Positions 1 through 7,228 of a stretch of 18,529 bases of DNA are shown piece after piece. Every line of letters begins with the position of its first letter. Position 1 is the first letter of the stretch. The notes below the pieces were generated by a model that saw only the letters and a program-made list of their open reading frames with translations, made no database searches and was not told the origin of the DNA. The DNA comes from Comamonadaceae bacterium (GTDB lineage Bacteria > Pseudomonadota > Gammaproteobacteria > Burkholderiales > Burkholderiaceae_C), in the NCBI GenBank assembly GCA_024642025.1, contig JAHEBY010000010.1:1-18529 (forward strand). The letters run 5' to 3'. The position numbers and the translations under genes are program-made.

Positions 1-183
1 GTCGCGGTGACCATGCGTGCCAAAACCGGTGCCCGGTGCAATGCGGTCTTCGTTGATGACGCGCAGGTTGCCAAAGCCCATGTGCTTGGGGTCGTAATAC
101 CCCGCAAATGAAAAACTGTGAAACGACTTTAACCAGCCGTGATCGGCATATCCGCGTTCTAGCGATTTGCGAACGGTCAGCAT
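1..183 (-). CDS. Pirin family protein, N-terminal 61 residues (cut by window edge)
   Basis: Reading the minus strand from an ATG at 183 gives 61 codons without a stop, running off the window at base 1. The segment has the pirin/YhaK N-terminal signature: a GWLKSFHSFSFAGYYDP-like stretch at residues 16-32, a GFGNLRVINED segment at 37-46, and the metal-ligand motif HGHRD at 57-61 (His57 and His59). Pirins are cupin-fold metal-binding proteins; some bacterial members have quercetinase activity and others act as redox sensors. An AAAGGA ribosome-binding site lies about 8 bases upstream of the ATG. The gene is divergent from a YhaJ-like LysR regulator, the same arrangement as yhaK/yhaJ in E. coli, so it is probably that regulator's target. 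The family call is firm; the substrate cannot be seen. Confidence 0.9.
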   Translation of the reverse strand, partial: MLTVRKSLERGYADHGWLKSFHSFSFAGYYDPKHMGFGNLRVINEDRIAPGTGFGTHGHRD

Positions 184-283
184 TTCAAATCCTTTCTTTA
201 ACCCAAAGAGGTCGCATGCCTCTGACAACCCAAACTTTAGGCCTCAGGCAAGAGTTTTCCATCCACGGCATTTGATGGCATCA

Positions 284-298
284 TTCAAATTATTTGAA
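284..298. promoter_or_regulatory. Perfect 15-bp palindrome, likely LysR operator
   Basis: TTCAAAT-T-ATTTGAA is a perfect inverted repeat with 7-base arms around one central base, and it contains the T-N11-A pattern typical of LysR-family operators. It lies in the 131-bp gap between the divergent pirin and LysR genes, 17 bp upstream of the preferred LysR start. A role in autoregulation and in control of the pirin gene is inferred. Confidence 0.55.
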
Positions 299-314
299 TT
301 TAGTGGTCCCAACT

Positions 315-1253
315 ATGCAAACTCCCCGCGATGTGCTCACCCCAGATGCGCTGGCCATGCTGCAAACCATCTCCAGCTCAGGCAGTTTTGCCGCGGCGGC
401 ACGCGCTCTTGGGGTGGTACCCAGCGCATTGACCTATCGGGTGCGCCAGATCGAAGATGCCCTGGACGTACTGCTTTACGACCGCAGCTCGCGACAGGCC
501 CGCCTGACCGAAGCGGGTGCCGAGCTGTTGCGCGAGGGCTCGCGCCTGCTCAGCGACGTCGACGCAGTCGCCAACAGGATCAAACGCGTTGCCACGGGTT
601 GGGAGTCGCAGTTGACCATCGCCGTGGACACCATCGTTGCCCCGTCCACCATGATGGAGCTGTGCGATGGATTTCTGGCCCAGAATCCACCGACGCGCAT
701 CAAGTTGCGCGACGAAGTGCTCTCTGGCACCTTGCAGGCACTCACCTCTGGCCAGGCCGATCTTGCCATCGGCGTATCACTTGAAGCCAGCGCGGCCACC
801 GGCATTCATAGCGACCAGTTGGGCGCCGTTCGCTTTGTTTATGCCGTGGCTCCGCATCACCCATTGGCCGCCGCCTCCGAACCGCTCACTGACGCCATCA
901 TCCAGCAGCACCGGGCAATCGCGGTAGCAGACTCAGTTGAACGGGGCAGCGGCCTGACTTTCGGCTTGCTCGCCGGTCAGGACGTGCTGACAGTAGCGAC
1001 CATGCGTGCCAAAACGGATGCACAGTTGCGCGGCCTGGGTGGCGGCTTTTTGCCAGAGAGCATGGCACGCCGTTACATTGAAGCAGGTCACCTGGTCGTG
1101 CGCAAGGTGGACCGGCAGGAGCGATTGATCAACGTGGGCTACGCCTGGCGGGCGTCCGGTGCCCCGGGCCCAGGCCGCGCATTGCAATGGTGGCTGCAAC
1201 AGCTGAAGAGTCCAAAGACCCGAAAAGCATTGCTGGAGCATCGGCCAGATTGA
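315..1253 (+). CDS. LysR family transcriptional regulator, YhaJ-like
   Basis: A 312-residue protein with an N-terminal winged helix-turn-helix at about residues 10-68 (the GSFAAAARALGVVPSALTYRV segment is a textbook LysR HTH) and a periplasmic-binding-protein-like effector domain at about 90-305. The pattern VPSALTYRVRQIEDALDVLLYDR followed by RLTEAG and a GWESQLTI segment resembles E. coli YhaJ, which also lies next to a pirin gene. I chose the ATG at 315. A TTG at 294 is in frame, but it sits inside the palindrome and would add only seven residues outside the fold. The gene probably regulates itself and the divergent pirin gene through the palindrome at 284-298. The effector is unknown. Confidence 0.9.
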   Translation: MQTPRDVLTPDALAMLQTISSSGSFAAAARALGVVPSALTYRVRQIEDALDVLLYDRSSRQARLTEAGAELLREGSRLLSDVDAVANRIKRVATGWESQLTIAVDTIVAPSTMMELCDGFLAQNPPTRIKLRDEVLSGTLQALTSGQADLAIGVSLEASAATGIHSDQLGAVRFVYAVAPHHPLAAASEPLTDAIIQQHRAIAVADSVERGSGLTFGLLAGQDVLTVATMRAKTDAQLRGLGGGFLPESMARRYIEAGHLVVRKVDRQERLINVGYAWRASGAPGPGRALQWWLQQLKSPKTRKALLEHRPD

Positions 1254-1322
1254 GTTGAAGCACAGAAGCCGGCCCGTGACCCGTGTAAAGTGCGTAAAAG
1301 CCAACACGAGGAGCAAGGCCAC

Positions 1323-2378
1323 ATGACGATATCAAAACACTACGCCGTGATCGGTGCCGGCATGGCGGGCATTGTTGCTGCCAGAACGCTTGTGCAGGCG
1401 GGGCATCGGGTCCAAGTGTTCGAGAAAAGTGCCGGGCTGGGGGGGCGTATGGCCACGCGGCGCAGCCCGTTTGGCACGTTTGACCATGGCGCGCAGTATT
1501 TCACCGTGCGTGACGAGCGCTTTGCCAAGGCGCTGGCCACCGTGCCGGGGCTTTGCAAGCCCTGGAGCGCCAACACAGTTCGGGTTCTGGATGAATCGGG
1601 CCGGTTGGTCGCTGCTGGCCTGCCCACCAATGAGCCGCATTGGGTGCCCGCCCCGGGTATGAATGCACTGGTTCGGTCATGGGCCGAGCCGCTGGTCGCG
1701 GCGCATGGCGTGGCATTTGAAAAGAAGGTGCTGCGGATTGAACGGGGCCCTCGAACCGGGCACCGCTGGCAAATACATACCGTTGGGCCAGACACCGATG
1801 CCGGACACGAACGCCACGCCTACCCTGAATTTGATGGCGTGCTGCTGGCCATGCCGGCAGCGCAGGCACGCGAGTTGCTGCAGAACTCCGAGATTGAGGG
1901 TGACATGGCCTTACGCATTGACGAAGTGCAGGTTGCGCCCTGCTGGACGCTGATGCTTGCCTTTCCCCAGGCCATGCAGCCCGCACTGTCATCGCTCGGG
2001 CCGCAGTGGAACGCCGCCCGCAGCACCCACCACCGAATTGCCTGGCTGGCCCGTGAGTCATCCAAACCCGGAAGGGAGCCCATCGAACGGTGGACCGTGC
2101 AGGCGAGCGCCGCCTGGTCTCAGGAACACGTGCACGACGACCCGGACCGGGTTCAGGCCAAGCTCATGCGGGCGTTTTCCGAGGTAACCGGCATTCGGGC
2201 GGAGCCTGCCCATGTTGACGCCCATCGCTGGATGTATGCCCAGACCACGCAGCCGCTGGGTACCAGCCATTTGTGGGATGCGGCAACCGGTATCGGCGTC
2301 TGCGGCGATTGGTGCCTTGGCCATCGTGTGGAAAACGCTTTTGTATCCGGGCTGGAACTGGCATTGGCCGTGGCTTAG
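1323..2378 (+). CDS. Renalase-like FAD/NAD(P)-dependent oxidoreductase (COG3380 type)
   Basis: A 351-residue flavoprotein. The N-terminus carries the FAD-binding Rossmann motif (VIGAGMAGIVAA, residues 7-18), then an acidic residue at the end of the second strand (VFEKS). This is followed by the GLGGRMATRR and FDHGAQYFT motifs characteristic of the renalase/COG3380 group of amine-oxidase-like FAD proteins. The C-terminus has GVCGDWCLGHRVENAFVSG, the second FAD-contact region (GD motif). The start is the ATG at 1323, preceded by GAGGAGCAAGG; an upstream in-frame start at 1290 would overrun that ribosome-binding site. Bacterial relatives oxidise aberrant dihydronicotinamide isomers, so cofactor repair is a plausible role, but it is inferred from the family. 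It lies 69 bp after the LysR gene and 42 bp before gluQ. Confidence 0.85.
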   Translation: MTISKHYAVIGAGMAGIVAARTLVQAGHRVQVFEKSAGLGGRMATRRSPFGTFDHGAQYFTVRDERFAKALATVPGLCKPWSANTVRVLDESGRLVAAGLPTNEPHWVPAPGMNALVRSWAEPLVAAHGVAFEKKVLRIERGPRTGHRWQIHTVGPDTDAGHERHAYPEFDGVLLAMPAAQARELLQNSEIEGDMALRIDEVQVAPCWTLMLAFPQAMQPALSSLGPQWNAARSTHHRIAWLARESSKPGREPIERWTVQASAAWSQEHVHDDPDRVQAKLMRAFSEVTGIRAEPAHVDAHRWMYAQTTQPLGTSHLWDAATGIGVCGDWCLGHRVENAFVSGLELALAVA

Positions 2379-2420
2379 GGTCATCCAGAGGAACACCAAA
2401 ACCATTGAAGGGCAGCCATT

Positions 2421-3401
2421 GTGCCGGCCTATCGCGGTCGATTTGCCCCCTCGCCCACCGGGCCCTTGCATGCCGGGTCACTGGTTGCGGCCTTGGCCAG
2501 CTGGCTGGATGCACGTGCGCATGGAGGAAGCTGGCTGATCCGCATTGAAGACGTGGACGTACCCCGTTGTGTGGCGGGTGCAGACCAGGTCATCCTGCAC
2601 CAGTTGCAAACCTGTGGGTTCGTGAGCGACGAGGCTCCAGTTTGGCAATCCACGCGCACCGCCTTGTACCGTACAGCACTGGATCAACTGATCGCACACG
2701 CCCTTGCCTACCCCTGCGCGTGCTCCCGCAAAGACGTCGAGTTGGCCCTCCAGGAAATGGGCGCCCCCAGAGAGCGCCATGCTGAGCTGGTGTATCCCGG
2801 AACGTGCCGCGCCGGGCTTACAGGGAAAAATCCGCGCGCGTGGCGTCTGCGCACCGATTTGCGCTCCATATATATAGAAAATAGGCCATTAGCCCCCGTG
2901 GAATATGCTCTATCAGCTATTTTTTTGGAAGCATCTAACCCAACCACATCTATCCTTCAATGGCATGACCGGTGGCTGGGTCCACAAACGCAAAACTTGC
3001 CGCAAGCGGTGGGTGATTTTGTGCTGTACCGCGCTGACGGACTGTTCGCTTACCAGCTGGCCGTGGTGGTGGACGATGCCGCTCAGGGCATCACGGACGT
3101 CGTGCGCGGCGCGGATCTGGCCGACAACACCGCGCGGCAAATCGCCCTGCAGCGGCTGCTGGGCCTGCCGCAGCCCCGGTATCTGCACACACCGCTGGTT
3201 TTGAGCGCCAGCGGCGAAAAGCTGTCCAAGCAAAATGCTGCCCTGGCGCTAGACCTGAGCAATCCGATGATTGCGTTGAACGAGGCCGCCAGTGTGTTGG
3301 GGCTTGCAAGGCAGTCCGGGGCGCAAGCTGATGGTCTGGCGGCGTGGGTCAAAGAGTGGCGGTCATTGATGCTGGTCAACAGCACGTCAATACCAGCATA
3401 A
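2421..3401 (+). CDS. gluQ: Glutamyl-Q tRNA(Asp) synthetase
   Basis: GluQRS is a truncated glutamyl-tRNA synthetase that attaches glutamate to the queuosine base at position 34 of tRNA-Asp. The class I catalytic domain is complete: RFAPSPTGPLHAGSL (residues 7-21, HIGH-like motif HAGS), DVDVPR, and GEKLSKQ (266-271, KMSKS-like). The zinc ligands expected for this family are present as C99-x-C101, Y125 and C129. No anticodon-binding domain follows, as expected. The start is a GTG with AAGGGCAG upstream. The protein has 326 residues, somewhat longer than the roughly 300 usual. The excess lies at about residues 150-175, where an AT-rich repeat (2877-2926) is read through in frame between the conserved AWRLRTD and QAVGDFVLYRADGLFAYQ segments. 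It probably begins the RNA-modification run that continues to 5553. Confidence 0.95.
   Translation: MPAYRGRFAPSPTGPLHAGSLVAALASWLDARAHGGSWLIRIEDVDVPRCVAGADQVILHQLQTCGFVSDEAPVWQSTRTALYRTALDQLIAHALAYPCACSRKDVELALQEMGAPRERHAELVYPGTCRAGLTGKNPRAWRLRTDLRSIYIENRPLAPVEYALSAIFLEASNPTTSILQWHDRWLGPQTQNLPQAVGDFVLYRADGLFAYQLAVVVDDAAQGITDVVRGADLADNTARQIALQRLLGLPQPRYLHTPLVLSASGEKLSKQNAALALDLSNPMIALNEAASVLGLARQSGAQADGLAAWVKEWRSLMLVNSTSIPA
2877..2926 (-). repeat. Short coding-region repeat, copy 1 (inside gluQ)
   Basis: Read on the minus strand this contains ATAGCT (2915-2920), exactly 16 bases, then CGGGGGCT (2891-2898), followed by AATGGCCTATTTT. The same ATAGCY-N16-CGGGGGCT pattern occurs in three other genes of the window. 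The ends of this copy are inverted (AAAATAG against CTATTTT), so the transcript could form a long imperfect hairpin. It is translated in frame as part of an extra loop of GluQRS and is clearly more AT-rich than its surroundings. Confidence 0.8.
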
Positions 3402-3457
3402 ACACCTTAGCAGTCTGGCCCTATACTTTTCAGACTCAATCAACCAAGGCCCAGAGC

Positions 3458-3820
3458 GTGACCAACAGTCCATTTGAGAGCGACCGGCGCCAGTTTGAGC
3501 GACGCCCCTTGCGCACGGTGGCAGTCATGACACTCACCGGACAGGCCAGCGGCGTCGCGTCTTACGACGTGCGAACCGCGGATATCAGCACGGGCGGACT
3601 CGCGGTGGTTTCGCAAAAGCATGTTCTGCCGGGCTCCCGCGTTTCGGTCTGGGTGCGCCTGCCGGGCGGGGGCGCACCCGGCAAGGCGCTTGAAGTCATG
3701 GCAGAAGTTATGCACAGCATTCTCGCCGGATCGGTAGATGGATTCAAAGTCGGTCTGAGTTTCGTTGAGCTCAACGCCTCAGCCACGGAAACCATTGCAC
3801 AGTACATCTCGGCCGCGTGA
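3458..3820 (+). CDS. PilZ domain protein (probable c-di-GMP receptor)
   Basis: A 120-residue single-domain PilZ protein. Both c-di-GMP-binding motifs are visible: an arginine-rich RRQFERR segment near the N-terminus that satisfies RxxxR, and DISTGG, which satisfies [D/N]xSxxG. A beta-rich core follows, ending in GFKVGLSFVEL. The start is uncertain. I chose the GTG at 3458, which leaves a compact N-terminus and avoids overlap with gluQ; an open frame extends upstream to a GTG at 3344 inside gluQ but has no family character there. AAGG lies 8 bases before the chosen GTG. There is no fused output domain and no motility gene nearby, so the output pathway is unknown. Confidence 0.85.
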   Translation: MTNSPFESDRRQFERRPLRTVAVMTLTGQASGVASYDVRTADISTGGLAVVSQKHVLPGSRVSVWVRLPGGGAPGKALEVMAEVMHSILAGSVDGFKVGLSFVELNASATETIAQYISAA

Positions 3821-3840
3821 TGCGCCCGCGCCAGCGTCCA

Positions 3841-3846
3841 TACAAT
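3841..3846 (+). promoter_or_regulatory. Candidate -10 element placing the transcript start at the trmB start codon
   Basis: TACAAT ends 7 bases before the trmB GTG, and there is no Shine-Dalgarno sequence between them. That spacing would put transcription initiation at or next to the start codon, giving a leaderless mRNA. No good -35 hexamer is visible, so the call is tentative. Confidence 0.35.
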
Positions 3847-3853
3847 CGCCACT

Positions 3854-4657
3854 GTGAATCCGACAACCACCATTCCCCGGCAGCTCGAAACCCCGACCGC
3901 AGGTCTACCACCGGCTGATGTAGCGCATCCCAAAACCATCCGCAGCTTTGTGCGCCGCGCAGGGCGAATCACCAGTGGTCAGACCCGCGCATTTGCCGAA
4001 CTGGGCAGCCAGTTCATCCTGCCCTATCAATCGAACACTATTGATTTAATAGCCATCTTTGCCCAACAGACGGGGGCTGAAGGCCAAAATGGCTCTTTAA
4101 AGGAGCAACCTTCAAACCCAGTGGTGCTGGAAATCGGCTTTGGCATGGGAGAAGCCACGGCCCACATTGCGGCGCTGTTGCCAACTACACACTTTCTGTG
4201 CTGCGAGGTGCATGAGCCCGGCGTGGGCTCGCTGCTCAAGCGCATAGGCGAAAAAAGCCTGCAAAACATCCGCATCATCCAGCATGATGCTGTTGAAGTG
4301 ATCGACAACATGCTGCCACCATCGTCTCTGGATGGCGTACACATCTTCTTCCCGGATCCGTGGCACAAGAAAAAGCACAACAAGCGTCGCCTGATTCAGG
4401 GGCCACTGGTGGCCAAGCTGGCGGCCCGCCTCAAGCCTGGCGGCTACTTGCACTGTGCGACCGACTGGCAACCTTATGCCGAGCAGATTCTGCAGACTCT
4501 GACAGACGAGCCCCTGTTGAAAAACCAGGCTTTGGCCGCGCACCCTGAGCTGGGCGGCTACGCGCCCAAGCCGGGCTACCGACCGCTAACCAAATTTGAA
4601 AACCGCGGTATCAAACTCGGGCACGGCGTGTGGGATCTGGTTTTTGAACGCATCTGA
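3854..4657 (+). CDS. trmB: tRNA (guanine-N7-)-methyltransferase
   Basis: TrmB makes m7G at position 46 of tRNA using S-adenosylmethionine. Visible landmarks are the N-terminal RSFVRRAGR (residues 30-38), the SAM motif EIGFGMGEAT (93-102), the FFPDPWHKKKHNKRR catalytic/tRNA-binding signature (165-179), and the C-terminal TKFENRG motif. The 267-residue length is at the long end for the family. A short extra stretch at about residues 63-85 (IDLIAIF to LKEQ), just before the SAM motif, is encoded by the repeat at 4043-4092. The start is a GTG without a Shine-Dalgarno sequence; a TACAAT just upstream suggests a leaderless transcript. The pseudouridine synthase follows after 14 bp and is probably co-transcribed. 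Confidence 0.95.
   Translation: MNPTTTIPRQLETPTAGLPPADVAHPKTIRSFVRRAGRITSGQTRAFAELGSQFILPYQSNTIDLIAIFAQQTGAEGQNGSLKEQPSNPVVLEIGFGMGEATAHIAALLPTTHFLCCEVHEPGVGSLLKRIGEKSLQNIRIIQHDAVEVIDNMLPPSSLDGVHIFFPDPWHKKKHNKRRLIQGPLVAKLAARLKPGGYLHCATDWQPYAEQILQTLTDEPLLKNQALAAHPELGGYAPKPGYRPLTKFENRGIKLGHGVWDLVFERI
4043..4092 (+). repeat. Short coding-region repeat, copy 2 (inside trmB)
   Basis: ATAGCC (4049-4054), 16 bases, CGGGGGCT (4071-4078), then GAAGGCCAAAATGG. It has the same spacing as the other three copies. It is translated as LIAxxxxxxTGA, the same reading frame as copies 3 and 4. It sits at the poorly conserved junction between the tRNA-binding N-terminus of TrmB and its SAM motif. Confidence 0.8.
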
Positions 4658-4671
4658 ATCCGCGTAAAGCC

Positions 4672-5553
4672 ATGCTACCCACCCGCCAGGGCGTTGGCCC
4701 AAGTTGTGTGGGCTTGCCCGCGGGTCGTTGGGCCACCATGACAGATTTTTTGTGTGAGCGCTTCCCCGCAATCGCAAGACCAACCTGGTTGCAGCGCATG
4801 AGTCAAGGCGAGGTCATGGATGAGTTTGGCGCGCCCGTCACACCCGACAGGCCCTATCAGGCCCACATCAGGGTGTATTACTACCGCGCTTTGGCAGTCG
4901 AGCAACCCATTCCTTTCCATGAGGTGATCCTGTACCAGGACGACCGCCTGATCGTTGTCGACAAGCCGCATTTTTTACCGGTGACACCGTCGGGCAGCTA
5001 CCTGCATGAAACGGTTCTCGTGCGACTCAAGCGCAAGCTCGGGCTGGACGATCTGGCCCCGATTCATCGCATTGACCGCGACACAGCAGGCCTGGTTCTG
5101 TTTAGCGTGCGGCGTCAGGACCGCGATGCCTATCAGACCCTTTTTCGACATCGTCGCGTACACAAAATCTATGAGGCCATCGCGCCTTGCCGGCCAGAGC
5201 TGCACTTCCCGGTCACCCGGGAGAGCCGAATCGAAGAAGCGGGCCATTTCATGCTGCAACATGAAATTGAAGGCGCTCCAAACGCCATAACGCATATTCG
5301 CTTGCTGGGACGGGCTGAGGAACTGGCGCGCTATGAACTTGAACCCGTGACCGGCAAACGCCATCAGTTGCGCGTGCACATGGCGGCGCTGGGCATTCCG
5401 ATCCAGTGGGATGGCCTTTATCCCACGCTCACACCCGAGGGCGCAGACTACGGCAGGCCTTTGCAGCTGCTGGCGAAATCGATTTCGTTTGACGATCCGT
5501 TTTCAGGCAGGGCCCGTCACTTCGAGAGTCAACAAAGGCTGACGCTACCATGA
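4672..5553 (+). CDS. RluA-family pseudouridine synthase
   Basis: A 293-residue RNA pseudouridine synthase of the RluA type. The signature HRIDRDTAGLVLF is at residues 132-144, with Asp135 in the position of the catalytic aspartate; the later GKRHQLRVHMAALGIPI is the usual C-terminal active-site strand. The N-terminal LPTRQGVGPS and RVYYYR segments recur in a proteobacterial subgroup of these proteins, which supports the ATG at 4672 over the internal ATG at 4738. It has no separate S4 domain, pointing to a small RluA- or TruC-like enzyme that may act on tRNA or 23S rRNA; the exact target cannot be read from sequence. It lies 14 bp after trmB. Confidence 0.9.
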   Translation: MLPTRQGVGPSCVGLPAGRWATMTDFLCERFPAIARPTWLQRMSQGEVMDEFGAPVTPDRPYQAHIRVYYYRALAVEQPIPFHEVILYQDDRLIVVDKPHFLPVTPSGSYLHETVLVRLKRKLGLDDLAPIHRIDRDTAGLVLFSVRRQDRDAYQTLFRHRRVHKIYEAIAPCRPELHFPVTRESRIEEAGHFMLQHEIEGAPNAITHIRLLGRAEELARYELEPVTGKRHQLRVHMAALGIPIQWDGLYPTLTPEGADYGRPLQLLAKSISFDDPFSGRARHFESQQRLTLP

Positions 5554-5574
5554 ACCGCGACACCCGCCGCGTGT

Positions 5575-6231
5575 TCAGGTAATGATGCCGCTGCGACCCA
5601 ATATGTCATTGACGAGTTCGAGTCGCACCAAGGGATTGTCCAGCTCCATCAGGCGTTGTTTCAACTCGGGTGGCAACTGCAGCAATTCGCACCAGCGGTT
5701 GGCCACCCATGCGCAGTCGTCCAGCAAATAAGGCGGTTGCATTGGTAATTCTTCGGGCGGCAGGCCACGCTGATTTAACTTGCCAATCAGGTTGCCCAAA
5801 GCCTCCGCCACGCCTTTGAGATCCTCTGGCACAGGAATGGCCTTGTCATCCGGGATCTGCACGACGTCGGCCGTCCAGAGACCATGTTTGAGCTTTTCCT
5901 GGTGAGATATCCGAAAGCGCTGGGTACCCACGCACCGGATCATCTTCAGGCCTGGTTGCGGGGCATCAAAGGCAGTCAGCTTGGCGAGCGTGCCTACCGT
6001 GTTAAAAACCTCGTTGGCGAACCCGTCGCCGCTGGGCGCACCACCGGGCTTGCGCACCTCCGAGCCCTGTGTCAGAGAGACCACGCCAAACGGCGCGCCT
6101 GACTTCTGGCATCTGCCAATCATGTCGAGGTAGCGCACTTCAAATATGCGCAACGACAAATAGCCACCCGGAAAGAGAACGGTGCCAAGAGGGAACAGCG
6201 GCAGCGAGGTTAGCGACAGGTCTTCTGTCAT
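5575..6231 (-). CDS. LON peptidase substrate-binding domain protein
   Basis: A 218-residue protein matching the stand-alone Lon N-terminal (substrate-binding) domain. It has LPLFPLGTVLFPGGYLSLRIFEVRYLDM-like sequence at about residues 8-35, then GVVSL, a VGTLAKL strand, and an alpha-helical C-terminal part. There is no AAA+ or serine-lysine protease domain, so it is not Lon itself. Proteins of this kind have no settled function; substrate recruitment or competition is conjecture. The ATG at 6231 is preferred over a TTG at 6240. It starts 13 bp after the stop of the upstream hydrolase gene on the same strand, so the two are probably co-transcribed. It converges on the pseudouridine synthase with a 21-bp gap and no evident terminator hairpin. 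Confidence 0.85.
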   Translation of the reverse strand: MTEDLSLTSLPLFPLGTVLFPGGYLSLRIFEVRYLDMIGRCQKSGAPFGVVSLTQGSEVRKPGGAPSGDGFANEVFNTVGTLAKLTAFDAPQPGLKMIRCVGTQRFRISHQEKLKHGLWTADVVQIPDDKAIPVPEDLKGVAEALGNLIGKLNQRGLPPEELPMQPPYLLDDCAWVANRWCELLQLPPELKQRLMELDNPLVRLELVNDILGRSGIIT

Positions 6232-6244
6232 GTGGCGCAAGCTT

Positions 6245-7186
6245 TCAGTTCTGTGGCGTCAGCAAAGCCAGTGTCTGACGCATCACCTGTTCATCAAAGG
6301 CCATATCCACATGGGCCAGCCCGTTCACCAAGCGGTTGTCAGCGCCGTCAAGCATGGCCGTGGAAGCCGGAAAAACAATGTTATCGCAATTGGAATAAAA
6401 GCACAGGAAGCGGTTTGAACGTCCCTTTGGCTCATCGCCACTCAACCGCTCGAGCCAGGCACCTGACGCCTGCCGGGATCGCAACTCTGGGCGCCGCATC
6501 TGCGATCCGTTGACAGAAAACGCGAAGCGACTGAGCCATGTGCCGTGATGCGGCGAGCCAATCGTGACAATCCGATGCACTCGGTCGTCAGAAAGCCCAT
6601 TGGCCGCGTTGGCCCGCAACCAGGCCCTGATCGCCAGGCCTCCCATGCTGTGGCAGACCACCAATGGCGGCTGGCCTGTTGCTGCAGTAACGCGAGAGAC
6701 AGCGTCTTCGATGATCGGCACATAATCCGAGATGGAACCGAAAACGGGCTCCAGATTGACCGCAATGAACACATTGCCGCGGCGTGAAAGTTGCTCAATC
6801 CAAGGGTTCCAGAAACCCCGGTTGCAGACGAAGCCATGGATAAAAACGATCCCGCGCGCACCTTGGGCACCCTCGCCGGGCAAGACCTGGTCAGGAAGGG
6901 AATTCGAGCGAAACGGCTGGCGCCACAAGAAGACTTTGGGCGCCGTGATGGACTCTCCAACCCACGCCTTGACCATATTTCGCAGCCCCGCATGAGGTAC
7001 CGAATCTTGTCGGTTCACGACATATACGGCGACAAATTCCAGAGCCAGAAATAGTGCGTGCCCCAGCGCGAGCAGTCCAAACCCGGCCAGTGCTGCCATC
7101 GGCGATTTCGGCAACGTCCAGTAACCCCAGGCCAAACCCAGTAACAGGAGCGTGGCGGCGATGCCTTGTTGAAATCGTGCCAGCAT
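6245..7186 (-). CDS. Membrane-anchored alpha/beta hydrolase (lipase-like)
   Basis: A 313-residue protein. Two hydrophobic segments at about residues 9-25 and 31-56 should anchor it in the inner membrane. The rest is an alpha/beta hydrolase: oxyanion region FIHGF (115-119), nucleophile elbow CHSMGG (178-183, Ser180), a GSPHHGT segment at 210-216 as in triacylglycerol lipases and related acyltransferases, likely acid Asp268 in FYSNCDN, and likely base His292 in GLAHVDMAF. The elbow has Cys rather than the usual Gly before His-Ser, a tolerated change. The fold and triad are clear; the substrate is not. It is in a minus-strand group between the DUF2059 and Lon-like genes. Confidence 0.85.
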   Translation of the reverse strand: MLARFQQGIAATLLLLGLAWGYWTLPKSPMAALAGFGLLALGHALFLALEFVAVYVVNRQDSVPHAGLRNMVKAWVGESITAPKVFLWRQPFRSNSLPDQVLPGEGAQGARGIVFIHGFVCNRGFWNPWIEQLSRRGNVFIAVNLEPVFGSISDYVPIIEDAVSRVTAATGQPPLVVCHSMGGLAIRAWLRANAANGLSDDRVHRIVTIGSPHHGTWLSRFAFSVNGSQMRRPELRSRQASGAWLERLSGDEPKGRSNRFLCFYSNCDNIVFPASTAMLDGADNRLVNGLAHVDMAFDEQVMRQTLALLTPQN

Positions 7187-7228
7187 CAGACGATCCGAGG
7201 CAACGGAGGCAGCAATCTGCCCACCCCA

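Noticed and set aside
294..314. TTG start for the LysR gene
   Set aside because: It lies within the probable operator palindrome and adds no conserved residues; the ATG at 315 is better.
3344..3457. Longer PilZ protein beginning inside gluQ
   Set aside because: The extra 38 residues overlap the end of gluQ in another frame and show no domain features; the GTG at 3458 gives a normal PilZ N-terminus.
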